Source: Leifsonia sp. 71-9 (GTDB taxonomy: Bacteria > Actinomycetota > Actinomycetes > Actinomycetales > Microbacteriaceae). Taken from it: a DNA stretch of 64,000 bases. The translations under genes were made by a program, and so were the position numbers. The notes beneath the pieces were generated by a model. It saw only the letters and a program-made list of their open reading frames with translations, ran no database searches and was not told where the DNA came from. The stretch is from assembly GCF_001898805.1 (NCBI RefSeq), contig NZ_MKVJ01000017.1:166066-230065 (forward strand), read 5' to 3'. Below are positions 11,152 to 19,059 of this stretch, piece by piece; positions within the stretch are counted from its first letter, which is position 1, and each line of letters opens with the position of its first letter.

Positions 11152-11514
11152 ATGGCCTCCCACCGCCTCTTCGCGACGCCGTTCGCGAGCATCCACCCGC
11201 TCTACGTGGCCAAGGTCGAGCGCAAGGGACGCGACGCGCAGGACGTCGACCGCGTCATCCGCTGGCTCACCGGCTACGACGACGCCGGCCTGCGCGGAGC
11301 CATCGCCGACGGCGCCTCCCTCGAGGAGTTCTTCGACCGCGCGCCGGCCATGAACCCCGACGCCGCCCTCATCACCGGCGTCATCTGCGGCGTGCGCGTG
11401 GAGGAGATCGACGACCCGCTCATGCAGCGCATCCGGTACATGGACAAGCTGGTCGACGAGGTCGCCCGCGGCAAGAAGATGGAGTCGATCCTGCGGTCGC
11501 CCGCCGCCTCCTGA
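11152..11514 (+). CDS. DUF2200 family protein
   Basis: A 120-residue protein of the DUF2200 family, small soluble proteins found widely in bacteria and of unknown function. Family hallmarks are visible: FATPFASIHPLYVAKVERKG near the start, VIRWLTGYD, a central FFDRAPAMNPDAALITGVIC and VEEIDDPLMQRIRYMDKLVDE at the C-terminus. Length is standard for the family. It is preceded by a leaderless-type -10 and stands alone between divergent and convergent neighbours. Confidence 0.85.
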   Translation: MASHRLFATPFASIHPLYVAKVERKGRDAQDVDRVIRWLTGYDDAGLRGAIADGASLEEFFDRAPAMNPDAALITGVICGVRVEEIDDPLMQRIRYMDKLVDEVARGKKMESILRSPAAS

Positions 11515-11564
11515 GCCGCGCGAGGGCGGGACGCTGGGCGCGGCTCAGGGGCGGCGCTTCACGT

Positions 11565-12509
11565 TCAGGGCCGCAGGACGACCTTGCCGCCGGGATGGCC
11601 GGACTCGACGAGCCGGGCGGCCTCCGCGGCCTCGGCGAGCGGGAACGTGCGGGCGATGTCCACCTCGAACTCCCCGCGCGCGATCAGGTCGAGCACCAGC
11701 CCGTAGGCGTCGTCGCGGAGCGCGCTCTGCTCGGCCGTCAGCGGCACCGGGTTGCCGCCCGCCCACGCCTGGATGCCCAGCTCGGCCGCGCGCCCGCCGA
11801 CCACGACCGTCCCGATCCCCGACCGGTCGTCGACCAGCGCGAACGACGTCTCCAGGGCCTCGTCGGTGCCCACGGCATCCAGGATGCGGTCGTAGCCCTG
11901 CGGGGCGGCCGCGCGCAGGCGCTCCAGCAGACCGTCGCCGTATGCGACCGGAGTGGCGCCGAGCTCCCGCAGCCGCTGGTGGTTGGCGGGGGAGGCCGTC
12001 GCGACGACCGTCGCGCCGGTGCGTCGCGCGAGCTGCACCGCCGCCCGGCCGACCGCACCCGACCCGCCGTGGATCAGGAGCGTCTCGCCCTCCGCCACGC
12101 CGAGCGACACGAGCGCCTGGTATGCCGTGCTCACCGGGATGCCGATCGACGCGGCCTGCTCCCAGCTCACCTCCGCCGGCTTGCGCACCAGCTGCGCCGC
12201 ATCCGCCACGAGATGGGTCGCGTAGGCGCCCTTCGCCCCGCGGACCACCACCTCGTCGCCGACGGCCCAGCCATCGACACCGTCGCCGACCTCCACGATC
12301 GTCCCGGCCGCGTCGCCTCCCGGCACCCGCGGCCCGGTGAACGGACCGCTCGGGCGGCCGCCGCTGCGCAGCTTGCCGTCGATCGGGTTCACGCCCGCCG
12401 CGTGCACCCGCACGACCACGCCGCCCGCCGGCGCCGCGGGATCCGGGACCTCGACGACCTCCAGGACCTCCGGTCCGCCCAACTGCTCGTACTGCACCAC
12501 GGTCGCCAT
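11565..12509 (-). CDS. Zinc-type alcohol dehydrogenase-like NADP oxidoreductase (quinone reductase type)
   Basis: A 314-residue medium-chain dehydrogenase/reductase of the zinc-free quinone oxidoreductase branch. An N-terminal GroES-like domain (VVQYEQLGGPEVLEVVEVPD, VHAAGVNPIDGKLRSG) is followed by a Rossmann domain with LLIHGGSGAVGRAAVQLARR. It probably reduces quinones or enones with NADPH. The structural-zinc cysteines are absent. The ATG at 12509 begins the domain and is the only sensible start: in-frame sequence further upstream only translates the 42-bp DNA repeats. Substrate unknown. Confidence 0.9.
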   Translation of the reverse strand: MATVVQYEQLGGPEVLEVVEVPDPAAPAGGVVVRVHAAGVNPIDGKLRSGGRPSGPFTGPRVPGGDAAGTIVEVGDGVDGWAVGDEVVVRGAKGAYATHLVADAAQLVRKPAEVSWEQAASIGIPVSTAYQALVSLGVAEGETLLIHGGSGAVGRAAVQLARRTGATVVATASPANHQRLRELGATPVAYGDGLLERLRAAAPQGYDRILDAVGTDEALETSFALVDDRSGIGTVVVGGRAAELGIQAWAGGNPVPLTAEQSALRDDAYGLVLDLIARGEFEVDIARTFPLAEAAEAARLVESGHPGGKVVLRP

Positions 12510-12620
12510 CGCGCATCCTCTCGTCGTCGGCCGGCGCCTCCGGCCCTCCCCAGGATGCAGCCCGCGCGGGCCCCCGGGCATTCCCGTGTGACGCCGTCTT
12601 GCGTGGGGCCGCCCATCCAC

Positions 12621-12880
12621 TTGTCGCAACATGCCGCGTCGCGCCGTCCGCCTCATCCACTCGTCGCAACACGCCGTCTCGCGCGCTGCCGACCGCATCT
12701 GGTCGTCGCAACACGCCGCCTTGCACGCTGCCGACCGCATCTGGTCGTCGCAACACGCCGCCTTGCACGCTGCCGACCGCATCTGGTCGTCGCAACACGC
12801 CGTCTTGCACGCTGCCGACCGCATCTGGTCGTCGCAACACGCCGTCGGCGCAAGGGGGCGCACGGCGTGTTGTGACCACC
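12621..12880. repeat. 42-bp tandem repeat array in a 470-bp gene-free gap
   Basis: The motif TNGTCGCAACAYGCCG begins at 12621, 12661, 12703, 12745, 12787 and 12829, that is six copies, the last four spaced exactly 42 bp and almost identical. An inverted copy (ACGGCGTGTTGTGACCA, 12862-12878) closes the array, so the block could fold into a large hairpin. Because 42 is a multiple of three, frames through it stay open and look like a Cys-rich repeat peptide. There are no unique spacers, so it is not a CRISPR array. The same GTCRCRACACGCCG core recurs in the terminator at 55472-55535. Confidence 0.85.
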
Positions 12881-12920
12881 CGATCTGTGCGGTGACCACC
12901 GGTTCACCGCCGCCGCACGC

Positions 12921-12996
12921 GGATCAGCGCACAGGCATCGGATCAGCGCACAGGCATCGGATCAGCGCACAGGCACCGGATCAGCGCACAGGTACC
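12921..12996. repeat. Four 19-bp tandem repeats at the 3' end of the glxA-like gene
   Basis: The unit GGATCAGCGCACAGGCATC occurs at 12921, 12940, 12959 and 12978 with changes only in the last unit(s). The stop codon of the regulator gene (12981-12983) lies inside the fourth unit, so the duplicated sequence derives from or has extended the end of that gene. Confidence 0.85.
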
Positions 12997-13955
12997 GGCT
13001 GCGCCTCGCGCTGCGCGAACGCGGCGCGGTAGCGGGTGGGCGGCACGCCGACCTCCTGGTCGAAGTGGTGGCGCAGGAGGGTGGCGCTGCCGAAGCCGCA
13101 GCGGCGGGCGACCTCGTCGATCGGGAGGTCGGTGGTCTCGAGCAGCAGGCGCGCGTGCAGCACGCGCTGCGTGGTGAGCCACTGCATCGGCGAGACGCCG
13201 GTCTCGGCCACGAACTTGCGCGAGAAGCTGCGCGTGGACATGTGGATGCGGGCGGCGAGCCGGCTGACGGTGTGGTTCTCGTCGAGGCGATCGGTCAGGT
13301 AGGCGATCAGCTCGCTGAAAGTGTCGTCCTCGCAGTCGGAGACCGGCTTGTCGATGTACTGGCGCTGGCCGCCGTCCCGCTGCGGCGGGACGACCATGTT
13401 GCGCGCGATCGTGTTGGCGGTGGCGCTCCCGAGCTCGCGGCGCACGAGGTGCAGGCACGCGTCGATGCCGGCGGAGGTGCCGGCGCTGGTGATCACGTCG
13501 CCGTCGTCGATGAAGAGCACGTCGGGGTTGACCCGGGCCTTCGGGAACCGGCGCTGCAGCGCATCCGCGTACCGCCAGTGGGTGGTGCACTCGCGGCCGT
13601 CGAGCAGACCGGCTTCGCCGAGCACGAAGGCGCCCGAGCAGACGCTGAGCAGCGTCGCGCCGCGTGCGGAGGCCCGGCGCAGCGCGTCGAGCAGCTCCTC
13701 GGGGTAGGTGTCGCGGATGTCGGCCGCGGGCAGGGCGATGAGGTCGGCATCCTCCATCGCGCTCAGGTCGTAGGGGGCGATCAGCTGCACGCCGTTGCGT
13801 CCGTTGAGGGGCTGGGCGGGGTCGATCGCGCAGACGCGGAAGTCGAACGGCTCCAGCCCGGCGTAGCTGCGGTCGAGGCCGAACACCTCGCACACCACTC
13901 CGAACTCGAACATGGCGAACTCGTCGATGAGCGGCACCGCGACGGATCTCAACAT
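12981..13955 (-). CDS. GlxA-type transcriptional regulator (DJ-1/PfpI sensor plus AraC HTH)
   Basis: A 324-residue regulator. Residues 5-170 form a DJ-1/PfpI-like class I amidotransferase fold without enzyme function (VPLIDEFAMFEFGVVCEVFG; the nucleophile-elbow-like LLSVCSGAFVLGEAGLLDG). Residues about 215-315 are an AraC/XylS double helix-turn-helix (RLAARIHMSTRSFSRKFVAE; VARRCGFGSATLLRHHFDQE). Such proteins usually activate nearby catabolic or detoxification genes. The target is not evident here because the neighbours are unrelated. The start is ATG at 13955. The last codons fall in the 19-bp repeat array. Confidence 0.9.
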   Translation of the reverse strand: MLRSVAVPLIDEFAMFEFGVVCEVFGLDRSYAGLEPFDFRVCAIDPAQPLNGRNGVQLIAPYDLSAMEDADLIALPAADIRDTYPEELLDALRRASARGATLLSVCSGAFVLGEAGLLDGRECTTHWRYADALQRRFPKARVNPDVLFIDDGDVITSAGTSAGIDACLHLVRRELGSATANTIARNMVVPPQRDGGQRQYIDKPVSDCEDDTFSELIAYLTDRLDENHTVSRLAARIHMSTRSFSRKFVAETGVSPMQWLTTQRVLHARLLLETTDLPIDEVARRCGFGSATLLRHHFDQEVGVPPTRYRAAFAQREAQPVPVR

Positions 13956-14040
13956 CCCCTCATGCTACTGGCCGTATCTTTGCGAAGATAGACCCAGAGC
14001 CATCTCGTGGCCGATTCTTTACGCTCGTAACGTCTATGAC

Positions 14041-14259
14041 ATGGCAAACACGACATGGACTTCGGGCATCGACCACGGCTGGATCGCCCATCCGGCCCGC
14101 ACCGTGGACGGCGGCACGTCGCCGCGACGCCGCCGCTTCGTGCTGAGCGACTGGTTCGCCGCAGCGATCGCCGCCCGCGGTGGAACCCCCTCCCGCGAGA
14201 CCGACCGCGCGCTCTCCGACCTGCGCGCCGCCCGCGACATCCAGGACCCGCGCCGCTGA
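14041..14259 (+). CDS. Small hypothetical protein
   Basis: A 72-residue protein (MANTTWTSGIDHGWIAHPA, then Arg-rich RRRRFVLSDWFAAAIAARGG). It is soluble and basic, with no membrane segment or recognised domain. The ATG at 14041 begins the stretch with coding-like third-position GC; the in-frame region upstream (from 13912) overlaps the antisense end of the regulator gene and is ignored. It sits just upstream of the HAD phosphatase gene on the same strand with a 32-bp gap. Confidence 0.5.
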   Translation: MANTTWTSGIDHGWIAHPARTVDGGTSPRRRRFVLSDWFAAAIAARGGTPSRETDRALSDLRAARDIQDPRR

Positions 14260-14279
14260 ACCCGTTCATCCCCGGCCCC

Positions 14280-14285
14280 TAGGGT
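14280..14285 (+). promoter_or_regulatory. -10 element TAGGGT of a leaderless promoter
   Basis: TAGGGT ends 6 bp before the ATG at 14292 of the HAD phosphatase, matching the spacing seen at several other genes in the window. Confidence 0.55.
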
Positions 14286-14291
14286 GAGGGG

Positions 14292-14945
14292 ATGGATGTG
14301 ACAGCGCGCGGATTCCTCTTCGACATGGACGGCACCCTCGTCGACTCGACGCCGGTGGTCGAGCACGTGTGGGGCGAGTTCAGTGCGGCGCACGGGCTGG
14401 ATGCTGCCGCTGTGCTCGATTACGCGCACGGCCGGCCCGCCCCCTCGACGGTGGCGCACTTCCTCCCGCAGCACTCGGCGGAGGAGCGCGAGCGGATGAC
14501 CGACCACCTGCTCGAGGAGGAGGTCACGCGCACCGACGGCATCGTCGAGATCCCCGGCGCCGCCGCCCTCATCGCGGCACTGACCGAGGCGGGCGCCCCG
14601 GTGGCGCTGGTCACGAGTGCCCCGCGCGCGCTGGCGGTCGCCCGCATGGAGGCGGCCGGCATCCCGCTCCCCGCCGTCGTCGTCACGCCCGCCGACGTCG
14701 AGCACGGCAAGCCCGCTCCCGACCCGTACCTGCTCGGCGCCCGGAGGCTGGGCGTGCCGATCGCGGACTGCGTGGTCTTCGAGGACGTCGAGGCGGGCCT
14801 CCGCGCCGGCCTCGACGCGGGCGCCCGCACGGTCGTGGTCGGGACGTACGCGTCGCCGACGACCGAGGGACTGACGCGCCTCCCCGACCACGACGGCGTC
14901 ACCGTCACCCGCGACGGCGACGCCTTCCGCCTCCGCACCGCGTAG
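14292..14945 (+). CDS. HAD-superfamily sugar/glycerol phosphatase
   Basis: A 217-residue HAD hydrolase, beta-phosphoglucomutase/GPP subfamily. Motif I FDMDGTLVDS carries the nucleophile Asp11 and general acid Asp13; motif II is LVTSAP, motif III the Lys in HGKPAPDPYLLGA, and motif IV VVFEDVEAGL. A helical cap lies between motifs I and II. Close relatives dephosphorylate small sugar phosphates such as 2-deoxyglucose-6-P or glycerol-3-P; the exact substrate cannot be read from sequence. It is preceded by a leaderless -10. Confidence 0.9.
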   Translation: MDVTARGFLFDMDGTLVDSTPVVEHVWGEFSAAHGLDAAAVLDYAHGRPAPSTVAHFLPQHSAEERERMTDHLLEEEVTRTDGIVEIPGAAALIAALTEAGAPVALVTSAPRALAVARMEAAGIPLPAVVVTPADVEHGKPAPDPYLLGARRLGVPIADCVVFEDVEAGLRAGLDAGARTVVVGTYASPTTEGLTRLPDHDGVTVTRDGDAFRLRTA

Positions 14946-14996
14946 GCGGGCGCGCCCGCTGCGCTGGCCCGGCGCTGGCGCTGGGCAGGAGTTCCC

Positions 14997-15243
14997 CGCA
15001 TTTGGCACAAATGTCGCGAATCGCCTTCGCTTTCTCGACATTTGGCACAAGTGTCGCGGCGGCGGCGGCGGCGACGACGAATCTGGGATGGCGGCGCTGG
15101 GGTTCTCCACATTTGGCACAAATGTCGCGAATCGCCTCCTCTTTCTCGACATTTGGCACAAATCTCGCGACGGCAACGGCGACGGCAACGGCAACGGCAA
15201 CGGCGATGGCGGCGCGGGCGTTCTCCACATTCGGCACGAATGT
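14997..15243. repeat. Five copies of a 17-bp palindrome in a 350-bp gene-free gap
   Basis: ACATTTGGCACAAATGT (arms ACATTTG/CAAATGT) and close variants lie at 14997-15013, 15038-15054, 15109-15125, 15149-15165 and 15227-15243, each followed by CGCG. Copies 1-2 and 3-4 are spaced 40-41 bp and share the flank GAATCGCC. A GGCAAC/GGCGAC hexamer run fills 15170-15206. The block separates the HAD gene from the aldo/keto reductase; a decayed relative (GAATGTGGCACGAATCGCG) follows the reductase near 16336. Confidence 0.85.
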
Positions 15244-15284
15244 CGCGGGGGCGCCCTGTGGTGGGACCGGTCCCGCGATGTTGC

Positions 15285-15290
15285 TAGGTT
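15285..15290 (+). promoter_or_regulatory. -10 element TAGGTT of a leaderless promoter
   Basis: TAGGTT ends 6 bp before the GTG at 15297, which decides that start over the GTG at 15291. Confidence 0.55.
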
Positions 15291-15296
15291 GTGTGC

Positions 15297-16298
15297 GTGA
15301 CTCATCTCGCCGACGCGAACCGCTACGACCGCATCCCGTACCGCCGAGCCGGACGGAGCGGCCTCGTGCTGCCCGAGCTCTCGCTCGGTCTCTGGCAGAA
15401 CTTCGGGCACGCCCGCGCCTATGAGGTGCAGCGCGCCATCGTGCTCCGCGCCTTCGACCTCGGCATCACGCACTTCGACCTCGCCAACAACTACGGGCCG
15501 CCTCCCGGTGCCGCCGAGGAGGTCTTCGGCCGCATCCTCGCCACCGACCTGAAGGCGTACCGGGACGAGATCGTCGTCTCCACCAAGGCCGGTTACGGGA
15601 TGTGGCCCGGCTCGTACGGCGATGGAGGCTCGCGCAAGTACCTGCTGTCGTCCCTCGACCAGTCGCTCAAGCGCCTCGGCCTCGACTACGTCGACGTCTT
15701 CTACCACCACCGTCCCGACCACGAGACCCCGCTCGAGGAGAGCATGGGCGCCCTGGTCACCGCGGTGACGAGCGGCAAGTCGCTCTACCCGGCGATCTCG
15801 AACTACGACGCCGAGCGCACGGTGCAGGCCGCCGAACTGCTCGCCGCCGCCGGCACCCCGCTGCTGCTGCACCAGCCGCGCTACTCGATGTTCGACCGCA
15901 CGGTCGAGCAGGGCGTCCTGGATGCGGTGGACGAGGTCGGCGCCGCCGCGATCGTCTACTCGCCGCTGGCGCAGGGGATGCTGACCGACCGCTACCTCGA
16001 CGGCGTGCCCGAGGGCTCCCGCGCCCTCACGAGCGTGTTCCTGCACGAGTCCGACATCACCGAGACCTACCTGGAGCGCGCCCGCGGCCTCAACGACATC
16101 GCGGCCGGCCGCGGCCAGAGCCTCGCGCAGCTCGCCCTCCAGTGGGTGCTGCGCCGCCGCACCGTCGTCTCGGCGATCATCGGCGCGAGCAGCGTCGCCC
16201 AGCTCGAGCAGAACGTCGGCGCCCTCGACGGCGCCCCGCTCACCGACGCCGAGCTCGCCGCGATCGACGAGTTCGCCGTCCACGGGACGCTCGGCTAG
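15297..16298 (+). CDS. Aldo/keto reductase (YghZ/GpsR-like)
   Basis: A 333-residue NADPH-dependent aldo/keto reductase of the AKR14-like group that reduces small aldehydes such as L-glyceraldehyde 3-phosphate or methylglyoxal. Family blocks are present: YRRAGRSGLVLPELSLGLWQ, THFDLANNYGPPPGAAEEVFG with the catalytic Asp/Tyr, STKAGYGMWPGSYGDGGSRK with the Lys, YVDVFYHHRPD with the His, and a C-terminal IIGASSVAQLEQN cofactor loop. The GTG at 15297 is chosen from the leaderless -10. The five palindromes upstream may act on it. Confidence 0.9.
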   Translation: MTHLADANRYDRIPYRRAGRSGLVLPELSLGLWQNFGHARAYEVQRAIVLRAFDLGITHFDLANNYGPPPGAAEEVFGRILATDLKAYRDEIVVSTKAGYGMWPGSYGDGGSRKYLLSSLDQSLKRLGLDYVDVFYHHRPDHETPLEESMGALVTAVTSGKSLYPAISNYDAERTVQAAELLAAAGTPLLLHQPRYSMFDRTVEQGVLDAVDEVGAAAIVYSPLAQGMLTDRYLDGVPEGSRALTSVFLHESDITETYLERARGLNDIAAGRGQSLAQLALQWVLRRRTVVSAIIGASSVAQLEQNVGALDGAPLTDAELAAIDEFAVHGTLG

Positions 16299-16397
16299 CC
16301 TCCCGCACGCGCCTCGACCGGCCCCCGAGGCGGCCGAATGTGGCACGAATCGCGCCGAGGCGGCGGACAGTCCGCCGCTTCGGCGCGCTCACAACGC

Positions 16398-16763
16398 TCA
16401 GAACGCGAACAGCTGCCCGAGCACGACCAGCAGGATTAGCAGGATCACCACGACCGCGCCGATCACGGTGATGGTCCGGGCCGAGAGCTTCGCGATCCCG
16501 AACCCGACGATGAACGGCAGCGCCAGGCAGGCCAGGGCGAGCACCCACCAGAACGCCTGGAAGCCGAACTGCGACGCCGACTCGAGCCGCCCGCCGAACA
16601 GGCGCTGCGTGGCGGGATGCGTCGCGAACGCGATGCTGGCCGACAGCGGGTACGCGATCAGGACGGCCGTGACCAGACCGGCCAGCGCGCCCCACAGCCC
16701 GCGGTGATCGCGGACCTCGAGAGTGGTCTCCGGATGCGGCCCCTGACGGCTCTTCGTGCTCAT
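16398..16763 (-). CDS. Three-TM membrane protein
   Basis: A 121-residue protein with a polar N-terminus and hydrophobic segments at about 24-45 (LWGALAGLVTAVLIAYPLSA), 66-90 (GFQAFWWVLALACLALPFIV) and 95-120 (ITVIGAVVVILLILLVVLGQ). No family recognised. The ATG at 16763 is preferred over a TTG/GTG-type start at 16775. It is the last gene with host-like composition before the accessory island begins about 190 bp upstream. Confidence 0.6.
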   Translation of the reverse strand: MSTKSRQGPHPETTLEVRDHRGLWGALAGLVTAVLIAYPLSASIAFATHPATQRLFGGRLESASQFGFQAFWWVLALACLALPFIVGFGIAKLSARTITVIGAVVVILLILLVVLGQLFAF

Positions 16764-16855
16764 GCGGCACAGCATATCCAGCAGGCCCAGCGGTGACGAG
16801 AGGGCATCTCAGGTTGACTGCACCGTCTACTCCACCGTTACCCTGGAAGGGTCAG

Positions 16856-16947
16856 CCGGTCCGCGCAGTGCGCGCTAGGGGGCGTCTCGAACGGACCGGT
16901 GGCTTACCCGAATGCCCGTATGGGGGTGGTCCTCCACTCCCATACGG
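16856..16947 (+). other. Structured segment at the left island edge
   Basis: CCGGTCCG (16856-16863) pairs with CGGACCGG (16892-16899), enclosing GCGCAGTGCGC. A second strong hairpin follows: 14-nt arms 16916-16929 and 16934-16947 (cores CCGTATGGG and CCCATACGG) with a TCCT loop. Together they could be a small structured RNA with a terminator, or protein-binding sites at the island end. No gene is seen between 16764 and 17187. Confidence 0.4.
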
Positions 16948-16950
16948 CCA

Positions 16951-16972
16951 CGGGGTGGGGTGGTTGCAATGG
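16951..16972 (+). repeat. Left copy of a 22-bp direct repeat flanking the island (putative att site)
   Basis: The segment begins CGGGGTGGGGTGGTTGC and recurs at 44093-44114 in the same orientation with a single A/G difference. The copies lie just outside the first and last genes of the accessory region, and a recombinase-like gene is near this left end, which is the geometry of attL/attR. Confidence 0.55.
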
Positions 16973-17096
16973 TCGCCCAAATCATTTGCAATAGGGCAAG
17001 AGGGCGTCTCGGCTGATAGGAATTCCGCCGGTGACCTCGTCGAAGGCTCCCTTACGATCGCTCCTGACGACTCGAACCGGTTTCGTGTAACGCAAA

Positions 17097-17146
17097 AGGC
17101 GTCTCGAATGCCTGATTCCGGGGATTCTGGGCAGGGCGAGACGCCT
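17097..17146. repeat. Inverted repeat downstream of the transposase-like gene
   Basis: AGGCGTCTCG (17097-17106) pairs with CGAGACGCCT (17137-17146). The same GGCGTCTCG word also occurs at about 16881 and 17003, so it is a repeated site clustered at this end of the element, possibly bound by the transposase or recombinase. Confidence 0.5.
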
Positions 17147-17187
17147 GGTAATGCGGGTACTGGTGTTGGGGACGGCCCGCAGCGGGC

Positions 17188-19059
17188 CTAGCGTTTGTCG
17201 GGCGGTGAACCCCCGACCTCGGCTTCGCGTTCCCGGAAGTTGTTCCACGGTGCGATTCGCACGGGCCCGTCTTTCCGTCGGGTGAGTTTCGTGTTGAGCT
17301 TTCGTTCGAAGTACGCCTCGAGCGCTTCGTCGGACTCGTGGTCGAGGTATTCGTCGCGGAAGCTTTCGAGGGCGCGCAGGTTGCTCGCTGCGTACATCAG
17401 CCCGATCAGGAAGTACTGGCCGGTGTAGCCGCGGAGGCGACGACGTGTGGGATCGCCGAGGCTCTCTTTCGAGCCGTCCTTGAGGAACGCGTTCTTCCCT
17501 TCGATGGTGCCGCGATCGGCGTGGTACAGGTTTGCCCACTCGGCGCTGCCGTAGTGCGGGGTCTGGAAGCTTTTGATCCCGGCTTCGATCGGGAAGCTGA
17601 CCGAGGACTTGTTCGCGCAGATCGGCAGGATTCCGCCGGTGTTCTCGTCGACTGCGGCGTCACCGTAGATCGGCACGAGATCGTCGTCAGGTTTGCCCGA
17701 GGGCTTCACGCCCCCGCACGCGTTGGCGATCGGGCAGTAGGCAGTGGCACCTGGGCCGCGGGCCGGGCACATCATTGGGACGCGTCCTTTTGCGTCCGGC
17801 TTTTCCTTCGCGCGCATTTTGTAGAGCAGGCGTCGCCGGATGAGATCGCGGTACTCGGACCCGGTGATCTCGTGCCTGCGGTAGCGTGCGGTTGCCTCGA
17901 TGAGGTCTTCGGGCATGTTGGGGCAGTAGAAGGCGCCTTCGACCATGATCGCGCCGGCGTATTGCCCCTGCTTCGCACCGAGCTGGTTGTCCTTGTAATC
18001 CATGACGAGGTCGTAGCCGAGCTCCTGGCGCATCGGGATCTGGTACTTCTCAACGTCTGTGCCGGGACCATATGCTCGGTCGCCGGTCGCGCGGCCGGTC
18101 TTGTAGCCGCGAGCCTTGATGTCCCGGTAGACAACCAGGGCCGACTCGGCGACCTCGGCAGACGGGACGGTCAGCGCGATGCCGAGGACGAGGAGCGGGT
18201 GCGGCGGGGTACTGTTCGGGTCGTTTGCCGTCATGGTGACAACGGACGCGTCGAAGCCGAAGACAGACTTCCTTGCCTTGGTGTGGTCTGAGGTGTAGTC
18301 GTTCTTCCCGGTGCGTAGGTGCCAGCCTCCGTCGAACTCAAGGGCGCCTCGGCGGGATGCGGCCTTCGCCTCCTTGTTCGACCAGGGGGCGCCGTTCTTG
18401 CCGTGCACGCCGACGACGGTGCCGTCGACAGCGGTGTCGCCTTGCCACAGGTCGAAGATCTCTGCGGGGATCTCCTTGACGGTCGCGTCGATCAGCCGGT
18501 TGATAAACCACTCGAGGCGAACCTGCTTGCGTGAGTCGCCGTGCTTTTCACGCGCCGCCTTGATGAGCTCGATCTCTTCGAGTGTCGGAAACTTCCGTCG
18601 GTTTCCGCTTCGGGCCGGCTTCGGGTCGATCGGATCGATGATCCGTTGGGTCGCGTGGTAGAGCGGCCAGTACCAGTTGGCCTTCTTCTTACGTCGGTTG
18701 CGCGGGTCCCATAGCCCGAGGTACTGCTTCGACTCGTTGGATAGTCGGACGGCGCAGAGCTTTGCCATGTCGTCGACGAGTTGCGGGGAGTGTTCGGCCG
18801 ATAGGAGGAGGTAAAGGATGAGGGCGGTCCGAGTGGACACGATCCGTGGTTTGCCTGAAGCTTTTCGGCCGCCACGGTCCTCCCAGTACCATTCGTCGGA
18901 TTGTTCGACGAGACCGCTGCGGTCGACGATCCCGGCGATGTACTCGATGTGTCGTTGAGGGATGCGGGAGATGTTTCCGGTGATCGGTTCCGCTGGCAGG
19001 GAGGAGCTTCGGAGGATCTCTCGCAGAGCGGTTCGCTGGTTCTTCGCGCGGGTTCTCAC
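17188..19059 (-). CDS. DDE-transposase-like protein coupled to a recombinase
   Basis: A 623-residue protein resembling large DDE transposases. A basic N-terminus precedes a catalytic region with WQGDTAVDGTVVGV (Asp212 candidate), RATGDRAYG (Asp327) and a late acidic RGTIEGKNAFLKDGS (Glu candidate). A cysteine-bearing segment (MMCPARGPGATAYCPIANAC) lies between the second Asp and the Glu, as in the IS1182/ISL3-type insertions. The GTG start overlaps the recombinase stop by 4 bp (GTGA), so both act together. Length exceeds most IS transposases. I did not find matching terminal inverted repeats at both ends, so the family and element borders are uncertain. Confidence 0.65.
   Translation of the reverse strand: MRTRAKNQRTALREILRSSSLPAEPITGNISRIPQRHIEYIAGIVDRSGLVEQSDEWYWEDRGGRKASGKPRIVSTRTALILYLLLSAEHSPQLVDDMAKLCAVRLSNESKQYLGLWDPRNRRKKKANWYWPLYHATQRIIDPIDPKPARSGNRRKFPTLEEIELIKAAREKHGDSRKQVRLEWFINRLIDATVKEIPAEIFDLWQGDTAVDGTVVGVHGKNGAPWSNKEAKAASRRGALEFDGGWHLRTGKNDYTSDHTKARKSVFGFDASVVTMTANDPNSTPPHPLLVLGIALTVPSAEVAESALVVYRDIKARGYKTGRATGDRAYGPGTDVEKYQIPMRQELGYDLVMDYKDNQLGAKQGQYAGAIMVEGAFYCPNMPEDLIEATARYRRHEITGSEYRDLIRRRLLYKMRAKEKPDAKGRVPMMCPARGPGATAYCPIANACGGVKPSGKPDDDLVPIYGDAAVDENTGGILPICANKSSVSFPIEAGIKSFQTPHYGSAEWANLYHADRGTIEGKNAFLKDGSKESLGDPTRRRLRGYTGQYFLIGLMYAASNLRALESFRDEYLDHESDEALEAYFERKLNTKLTRRKDGPVRIAPWNNFREREAEVGGSPPDKR

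Noticed and set aside
12621-12880. CRISPR array
   Set aside because: Repeats are contiguous with no unique spacers, and no cas genes are in the window.
12510-12899. N-terminal extension of the oxidoreductase reading ACCDDQMRSAACKA repeatedly
   Set aside because: It only translates the 42-bp DNA repeat, which keeps all frames open; the enzyme domain begins at 12509 with a normal N-terminus.
17338-18291. 317-residue + strand frame inside the transposase-like gene
   Set aside because: Antisense to the better supported 623-residue frame, which is coupled to the upstream gene.
18689-19055. C-terminal 120 residues of the 443-residue version of the recombinase
   Set aside because: Ser/Thr/Arg/Pro nonsense that overlaps the transposase start; the real end is in the -1 frame.
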